Under the pieces are notes generated by a model, which was not told where the DNA came from, made no database searches, and worked only from the letters and a program-made list of their open reading frames with translations. Shown piece after piece: positions 36,814 through 40,782 of a DNA stretch of 40,782 nucleotides (within the stretch, counting starts at the first letter, position 1; every line of letters begins with the position of its first letter). A program made the translations under genes and the position numbers. Origin of the DNA: a virus; IMG/VR virus record IMGVR_UViG_3300034107_000579, positions 1-40,782 of that record; one strand, written 5' to 3'.

Positions 36814-38513
36814 TTCCGCAGACTTCTAATCCGGTGATACCGGAGATCGTGGTGGAGGGGCGGCGGGCGGATGGGACATTTGTGGTGGTCTCGCAGGGGC
36901 GGCGTCTTGTGGCGACGGAGGCGCAGCTCCTTGCGATTCACCGTGAGCGGGAGGAAAAAATCGCGCGGATGGTGGAGGATCCGTGGCGCTATGGATGGGA
37001 GAATCCGGCGTGGGGGATGTCGGATGCGGCGTTCACGGATTTGAGGGCGCAGTTCCCTCGGGGCGTGACGGAGCTTCTTATCCTGGGCGGCAACCGCTCG
37101 GGGAAGTCGCGCTACTATGCGCGGCGGGCGATGCAGCATCTGGTGAATAAGCCTGGGGCAAAGGTGTGGTGCCTTCAATCCACGGAGGCGGCGTCGATCC
37201 AGAGTCAGCAACCCTACCTTTGGGAATACCTACCGACCGAGTGGCGGCCTGCGGCCTCGGGCAAACTCAAGAAGGGGAGCGTGGCAAATATCACCTACTC
37301 GCAGAAGGGCGGATTCACGGAGAACTCATTTGTTCTGCCGAATGGCTCGCAGTGTTGGTTTAAATTTTACTCGATGGATGTGACGAGCATTGAGGGCTCG
37401 GAGTTGGACTTTGTGTGGGCGGATGAGCTGGTGACGCCGGATTGGTTGGAGGCGTTGAGGTTCCGCTTGCTCACGCGAGATGGCGAGCTGGGTATCGGGT
37501 TCACCCCTATCGAGGGCTACACGACGACGGTGAAGGAGTATCTGGATGGGGCGCGGACGCTGGAGGAGTGCGAGGCTCCGCTCTTGCCGCGACATAAGCA
37601 TGGGGAGTTGGTGGGCTATGAGATGGTGCCGAGGGTGCAACAATGCACGCGCGAGAAGGCGAGGGTGGTGTATTTCCACACGGCGGATAATCCCTACGGC
37701 AACCCCGAGGCGATGGCGATGGAGTTGAAGGGGAGCAATCGCGAACGTGTGCTCATGCGTGCCTATGGGGTGCCGACGAAGCATCGGTTGTCGATGTTTC
37801 CGAAGTTCCGCGACACGGTGCATGTGGTGCCGCAGGACAAGGTGCCGAGCGGGGGAACGGTATTTCATTTTGTCGATCCAGGGGAGGGGAAGACGTGGGC
37901 GATGCTGTGGGTGAGGTTCTCACCGGATGGCAGGGCGTGGGTGTATCGCGAGTGGCCCGACCAGATCGACTACATCGAGGGCGTGGGCTATGCGGGCGCG
38001 TGGGCGGATCCGGATGGCAAGCTGCAAGATGGTCGCCCTGGGCCAGCGCAGAAGGCGTGCGCGGGATTTGGATTCGATGACTACAAGCGCATCATCGAGG
38101 CGGCGGAGAAGGTGGATGGGGTCACGGCGGCGGAGAGGTGGATGGATAGCCGGTATGGGAATACGCCGACGATGACGCATGAGGGGGTGCGGACTCTTAT
38201 CGAGCAGTGCAGCGAGCGCATCGACATGGACTTCCGCGCGGCCAGCGGGCAAGCCATTGTGGAGGGGGTGACGGTGCTGAACGATTGGCTTTCCTATGAC
38301 GAGGAAAAGCCGGTGGATGCTATGAATTGTCCGCGATTGTTCATTAGCGAACGGTGCAAGAATCTCATCTATGCGCTCAAGACATGGACGGGGGCGGATG
38401 GGAAAAAGGGAGCGACGAAGGATTGGATCGACATTCTGCGCTATATCGCCTTGAGCGGCGTGGCGTATGAGGATCCAGACCTGATGAGCGTGCGACCAGG
38501 GGGGACGTATTGA
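36810..38513 (+). CDS. terL: Terminase large subunit
   Basis: A GTG start behind AAAGGAGG gives 567 aa. Walker A is LGGNRSGKS (about residues 91-99), Walker B LDFVWADEL (about 199-207), and FVDPGEGKTWAML (about 352-364) begins the RNase H-fold nuclease with its Asp. A second acidic motif DWIDILRYIAL is near the C-terminus. The enzyme packages DNA into the prohead and cuts it. It lies far from a recognisable small subunit. The stop overlaps the conserved regulatory element that follows. Confidence 0.94.
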   Translation: MIPQTSNPVIPEIVVEGRRADGTFVVVSQGRRLVATEAQLLAIHREREEKIARMVEDPWRYGWENPAWGMSDAAFTDLRAQFPRGVTELLILGGNRSGKSRYYARRAMQHLVNKPGAKVWCLQSTEAASIQSQQPYLWEYLPTEWRPAASGKLKKGSVANITYSQKGGFTENSFVLPNGSQCWFKFYSMDVTSIEGSELDFVWADELVTPDWLEALRFRLLTRDGELGIGFTPIEGYTTTVKEYLDGARTLEECEAPLLPRHKHGELVGYEMVPRVQQCTREKARVVYFHTADNPYGNPEAMAMELKGSNRERVLMRAYGVPTKHRLSMFPKFRDTVHVVPQDKVPSGGTVFHFVDPGEGKTWAMLWVRFSPDGRAWVYREWPDQIDYIEGVGYAGAWADPDGKLQDGRPGPAQKACAGFGFDDYKRIIEAAEKVDGVTAAERWMDSRYGNTPTMTHEGVRTLIEQCSERIDMDFRAASGQAIVEGVTVLNDWLSYDEEKPVDAMNCPRLFISERCKNLIYALKTWTGADGKKGATKDWIDILRYIALSGVAYEDPDLMSVRPGGTY

Positions 38514-38530
38514 CAGCCTCCCGCATACTT
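38510..38530 (+). promoter_or_regulatory. Conserved TTGACA / CTCCCGCATACTT element, second copy
   Basis: Identical to 10366-10386 except for two bases. It overlaps the terminase stop and lies 9 bases before the ATG at 38540. The CTCCC can also pair with the GGGGG that follows, giving a small hairpin here but not at the other copy. A third, partial CTCCCGCATA is at 39249-39258. Confidence 0.45.
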
Positions 38531-38539
38531 GGGGGCAGT

Positions 38540-38689
38540 ATGAAACTACTTCGCCGCCGTGATGTGATGGAGCGCCTTGGCGTTTCCACAAAGCAACTCA
38601 CGAAACTTGTGGAAGCTGGGCTGGTGCGGGCGCTGCGTAAGAGCGGGGCGCGGGCTTGGTATCTCATTCCTGACTTCGATAAACTATGA
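38540..38689 (+). CDS. MerR/excisionase-like helix-turn-helix protein (49 aa)
   Basis: MKLLRRRDVMERLGVSTKQL, then TKLVEAGLVRALRKSG, is a minimal HTH_17 winged helix. It starts just after the conserved element, so it may bind its own upstream site or attP. ATGA overlaps the next gene. With 31337 it is a second excisionase-type candidate. Confidence 0.7.
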   Translation: MKLLRRRDVMERLGVSTKQLTKLVEAGLVRALRKSGARAWYLIPDFDKL

Positions 38690-38928
38690 AACACACAGAC
38701 AACGTGGGCTCGCTCTCGCGCAATAAACGCAAGGAGACGGAGAAGCAACCGCCCTACACGGGCTCGGCCATCATTGAGGGGAAGGCGTATTGGGTGAGCG
38801 GGTTCATTAACGAAAGCAAAGAAAATGGGGAAAAATATTTTCGTCTCTACTACAAACCGAAGGAGGGTGTGGCGGTTGCTGCGACTCCGACTCCGCACGA
38901 TATTGAGGGGCCAGATATTCCATTTTAA
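38686..38928 (+). CDS. Small protein with SSB-like C-terminal tip
   Basis: This 80-aa protein has a polar N-terminus, a beta-rich core (AIIEGKAYWVSGFINES, EKYFRLYYKPKEG) and an acidic end finishing GPDIPF. The DIPF ending equals the C-terminal peptide of bacterial SSB that docks host replication and repair proteins. It could be an SSB-like or SSB-mimicking protein. The core resembles common short phage proteins of unknown function. The stop overlaps the next start (TAATG). Confidence 0.6.
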   Translation: MKHTDNVGSLSRNKRKETEKQPPYTGSAIIEGKAYWVSGFINESKENGEKYFRLYYKPKEGVAVAATPTPHDIEGPDIPF

Positions 38929-39170
38929 TGAAGGCGGATATTGATCCTGCGGTGTGGTGCGTGGGGCCGGAGGAGCCTTGGTATCGCGCGGTGCTGGCGA
39001 AGATGGATGACCATATCGCGGATGCAAACTACCTTGTGCGGAATTTTCAGACGGCGCAGCAGCATGGCTTCATTGCTCATGCGGCGGGGCAGCTTGAGGC
39101 ATTGTCACTTTTGCGTGAGGAGATGGAGCGTATGCGTGCGGAGGCGATGGAAACTTCCCTCCAAGCGTAA
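38928..39170 (+). CDS. Small helical protein
   Basis: This 80-aa protein begins MKADIDPAVWCVGPEEPWYR, followed by two long helices (MDDHIADANYLVRNFQ; GQLEALSLLREEMERMRAEAME). It is the last gene before the 196-base gap ahead of the scaffold. Function unknown. Confidence 0.6.
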   Translation: MKADIDPAVWCVGPEEPWYRAVLAKMDDHIADANYLVRNFQTAQQHGFIAHAAGQLEALSLLREEMERMRAEAMETSLQA

Positions 39171-39366
39171 AGTTTTATCGTCCCATTTCGTCCCAATTGG
39201 TCCCGTTAAGGCCCGTTTTGCCAATACCCTATTGCGGCTTTGAAAAAGCTCCCGCATATCACGTTCACACACGGGGGCTGAACTGCCTGTGGCGATTTCG
39301 CAATGGTTGCGGAGCCGCATAAAAACTCAGTTCTGGAGCAGTTACTTGGAGACGTTTTAAAATTCC
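39171..39366 (+). other. Gene-free stretch before the scaffold gene: phased repeats and a hairpin
   Basis: GTCCC occurs at 39180, 39190 and 39200 and GGCCC at 39210, each exactly 10 bp apart and each followed by (A/G)TT or a similar triplet. At 39248-39278 the arms GCTCCCG and CGGGGGC can pair (one G-U) around a 17-base loop. The rest is unremarkable, ending in an AT-rich TTTTAAAATTCC just before the scaffold ATG. It could hold the late promoter, a packaging site or both. Confidence 0.5.
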
Positions 39367-40389
39367 ATGGAAGACAATACAGCAGGATTTAGCATCGGCG
39401 ACGTGCTTGATGAACTAGGGGTAAATATCCCGACCTCGGACGAGCAGATTCCCGACACCGGCGAAGTGACCGAGCAATCGGAAGCGGAGGTGCCAGAGGA
39501 GGCGGTCGCAGATGGAGCAGAGAATACAAACGAAGACACCGAAGAGATCGAGAAGGAGCCAACCGAAGACGCCGATGAGGAGTCCGAGGATACCGAGGCG
39601 GATGAGAATGAGCCCGAGGCGGAAGACCGCACGGTCAAAAAACTCAATCGCCGCGTGGATAAACTCACTGCCCGAGCGAAGACGGCTGAGGAACGCGCTG
39701 CGTCCCTAGAGTCGGAACTCGCTATGGCCCGCGATGCGGTGACGAAGGCGCAACCAATCGTGCTGCAAAGTGCGAACGACCCGTTGAGCAATGTCACTAC
39801 GGCGGATGATCTGGATGCAAGGTTAGCAAGTGCCAACGTCATCATCGACGATGTGCCGGAGCTGATCGCGCGTGCGGACTATGAGGGCGGCGAGGTGGAG
39901 CTGCCGATGGGCGATGGCACGACGAGGAAGTTCACGAAAGCGGAACTCCAAGAGCGACTACGCTTGGCGAAGAGCATCATCAAAAATGAACCCGTGCGCC
40001 GGAAATATCTAGCGGAAAGGGAGTCGTATGTAAATGAGGCGCAGCAAACCTACCCCGAGTTTTTTAAAGAGACGCCGCAGCGGCAGATGATGGTGCAAAC
40101 CCTCAAGACCTACCCTGAGCTATCTCGTATGCCGAATATCGAACTCATCATTGGTGATGCGATACGAGGCCAGCAAATACGCTTCTCTCAATACGAGGCC
40201 CTTCAAAAGAAGGCCGCTGGTGCCAAGGTCAGTCCCGCAACAGCTACCGCCAAGCCGACGTTGGCCCCGAAGGTGATCTCTCCGAACTCTGCTCCGAAAA
40301 CGAAATCTAAACCCGACGCGCTGGATGCCTTGAAAAAATCCGGAAACCGCGAGGCGGCTGAACAATTCATGTCCAGCATCTTCGATTAA
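39367..40389 (+). CDS. Scaffold-like protein
   Basis: This 340-aa protein has a very acidic first third (many Glu/Asp, residues 20-95), a coiled-coil segment (VKKLNRRVDKLTARAKTAEERAASLE, about 96-125), a mixed central domain and a basic, Ala/Lys-rich C-terminus. This is the usual profile of a phage scaffolding protein, and it lies immediately upstream of the capsid gene. It guides prohead assembly and leaves before DNA entry. No protease motif was seen. Confidence 0.78.
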   Translation: MEDNTAGFSIGDVLDELGVNIPTSDEQIPDTGEVTEQSEAEVPEEAVADGAENTNEDTEEIEKEPTEDADEESEDTEADENEPEAEDRTVKKLNRRVDKLTARAKTAEERAASLESELAMARDAVTKAQPIVLQSANDPLSNVTTADDLDARLASANVIIDDVPELIARADYEGGEVELPMGDGTTRKFTKAELQERLRLAKSIIKNEPVRRKYLAERESYVNEAQQTYPEFFKETPQRQMMVQTLKTYPELSRMPNIELIIGDAIRGQQIRFSQYEALQKKAAGAKVSPATATAKPTLAPKVISPNSAPKTKSKPDALDALKKSGNREAAEQFMSSIFD

Positions 40390-40432
40390 ACAACACCCAA
40401 TCAAACCCCAGAACTAACCCCCCAATAACATT

Positions 40433-40782
40433 ATGGCAGCTACAAGCATACTCACAATCAAAGGTCAGAAAGAAGACCTCTCCGACGCAATGGTCCTCAT
40501 CGAGCCAGGCGATACACCCCTTTTCTCGATGTGCAAAAAATCCAAGGAGCCAACCAACGTGTTGTTCTCTTGGCCCGCCGATAAATACAACGACCCGCAG
40601 ACCGCAGGCGTGATGGCGAACGACGATGTGACGACCTTCGACGACGAGCACGCTAACCGCGAACTCCTCTCGGGCCGCATCCAAAAAGTGCGCCGTTCCT
40701 TCCAGGTCGATGACCTCGTTGAGAATGTCGCCGACGTGGCTGGAGTTGGCCGCAAGCAGGCTTTCAATAAATCCGCCGCCAA
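40433..40782 (+). CDS. Major capsid protein, N-terminal part (continues at 1)
   Basis: ATG at 40433 opens the capsid gene; the last 127 bases duplicate the start of the window, so the unique part ends at 40655. The first residues are MAATSILTIKGQKEDLSDA, then GDTPLFSMCKK and FSWPADKY, typical of the DUF5309/SU10 capsid type. It follows the scaffold gene by 43 bases, with an A/C-rich leader CAATAACATT and no Shine-Dalgarno sequence. Confidence 0.85.
   Translation, partial: MAATSILTIKGQKEDLSDAMVLIEPGDTPLFSMCKKSKEPTNVLFSWPADKYNDPQTAGVMANDDVTTFDDEHANRELLSGRIQKVRRSFQVDDLVENVADVAGVGRKQAFNKSAA
40656..40782. repeat. Terminal direct repeat marking a circular assembly (right copy)
   Basis: Identical to bases 1-127. 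See the left copy; the capsid reading frame runs through the join without a break, which supports circularity. Confidence 0.93.

Overview
This window is a complete or near-complete temperate bacteriophage genome, assembled as a circle and opened inside the major capsid gene. Bases 1-127 are repeated exactly at 40656-40782, so the unique circle is 40,655 bp. The gene set (terminase, scaffold, major capsid, portal, paired adaptor-like proteins, nozzle-like protein, fibres, ejection-type proteins) contains no tail tube, sheath or tape measure. I therefore infer a short-tailed, podovirus-like virion. An integrase, a tRNA-Lys 3' fragment as attP and paired ribbon-helix-helix regulators make it temperate. 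Base composition is GC-rich. The host cannot be named from the sequence. Most late genes lack a Shine-Dalgarno sequence and start after A/T-rich leaders, while many right-arm genes carry GGAGG-type sites. A host from Verrucomicrobiota or a similar group is only a guess.

Layout. Positions 39367-40782 plus 1-5153 (+) encode scaffold, capsid, a small head protein, portal and two tandem paralogous adaptor-like proteins. Positions 5194-9307 (+) hold short tail or fibre proteins, a coiled-coil fibre and a beta-rich spike. Positions 9307-10369 are the lysis cassette: two small membrane proteins, a small lipoprotein and a CHAP endolysin. Positions 10395-13624 encode a nozzle-like tail protein and an S74-chaperone fibre. 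Positions 13621-19213 are the most unusual region: a SET-domain methyltransferase-like protein, a 801-aa Gly/Met/Ser- and Ala/Gln/Asn-rich virion-type protein, a YcaO-TfuA pair and a small virion-type protein. Positions 19226-25633 encode one giant 2135-aa protein with a ParB-like domain.

Positions 25694-30753 run on the minus strand: integrase with attP and phased arm-type repeats, small early proteins, a RadC-like JAB protein, a DUF932 protein, a small membrane protein, a PEGA-like lipoprotein and a ribbon-helix-helix regulator. A divergent operator region (30754-30857) separates these from a rightward early operon (30858-39170). That operon carries a second ribbon-helix-helix protein, tiny membrane proteins, helix-turn-helix proteins, a DEDDh exonuclease, a replication initiator-like protein with internal AT-rich repeats, a DnaB helicase, the large terminase and a small protein with an SSB-like C-terminal tip.

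The best candidate for something undescribed is the coupling of YcaO-TfuA, the enzyme pair for backbone thioamidation, and a SET lysine-methyltransferase fold to virion genes by overlapping stops and starts. This suggests a phage-encoded protein-modification island acting on a virion or injected protein, with the 801-aa protein as the leading candidate substrate.
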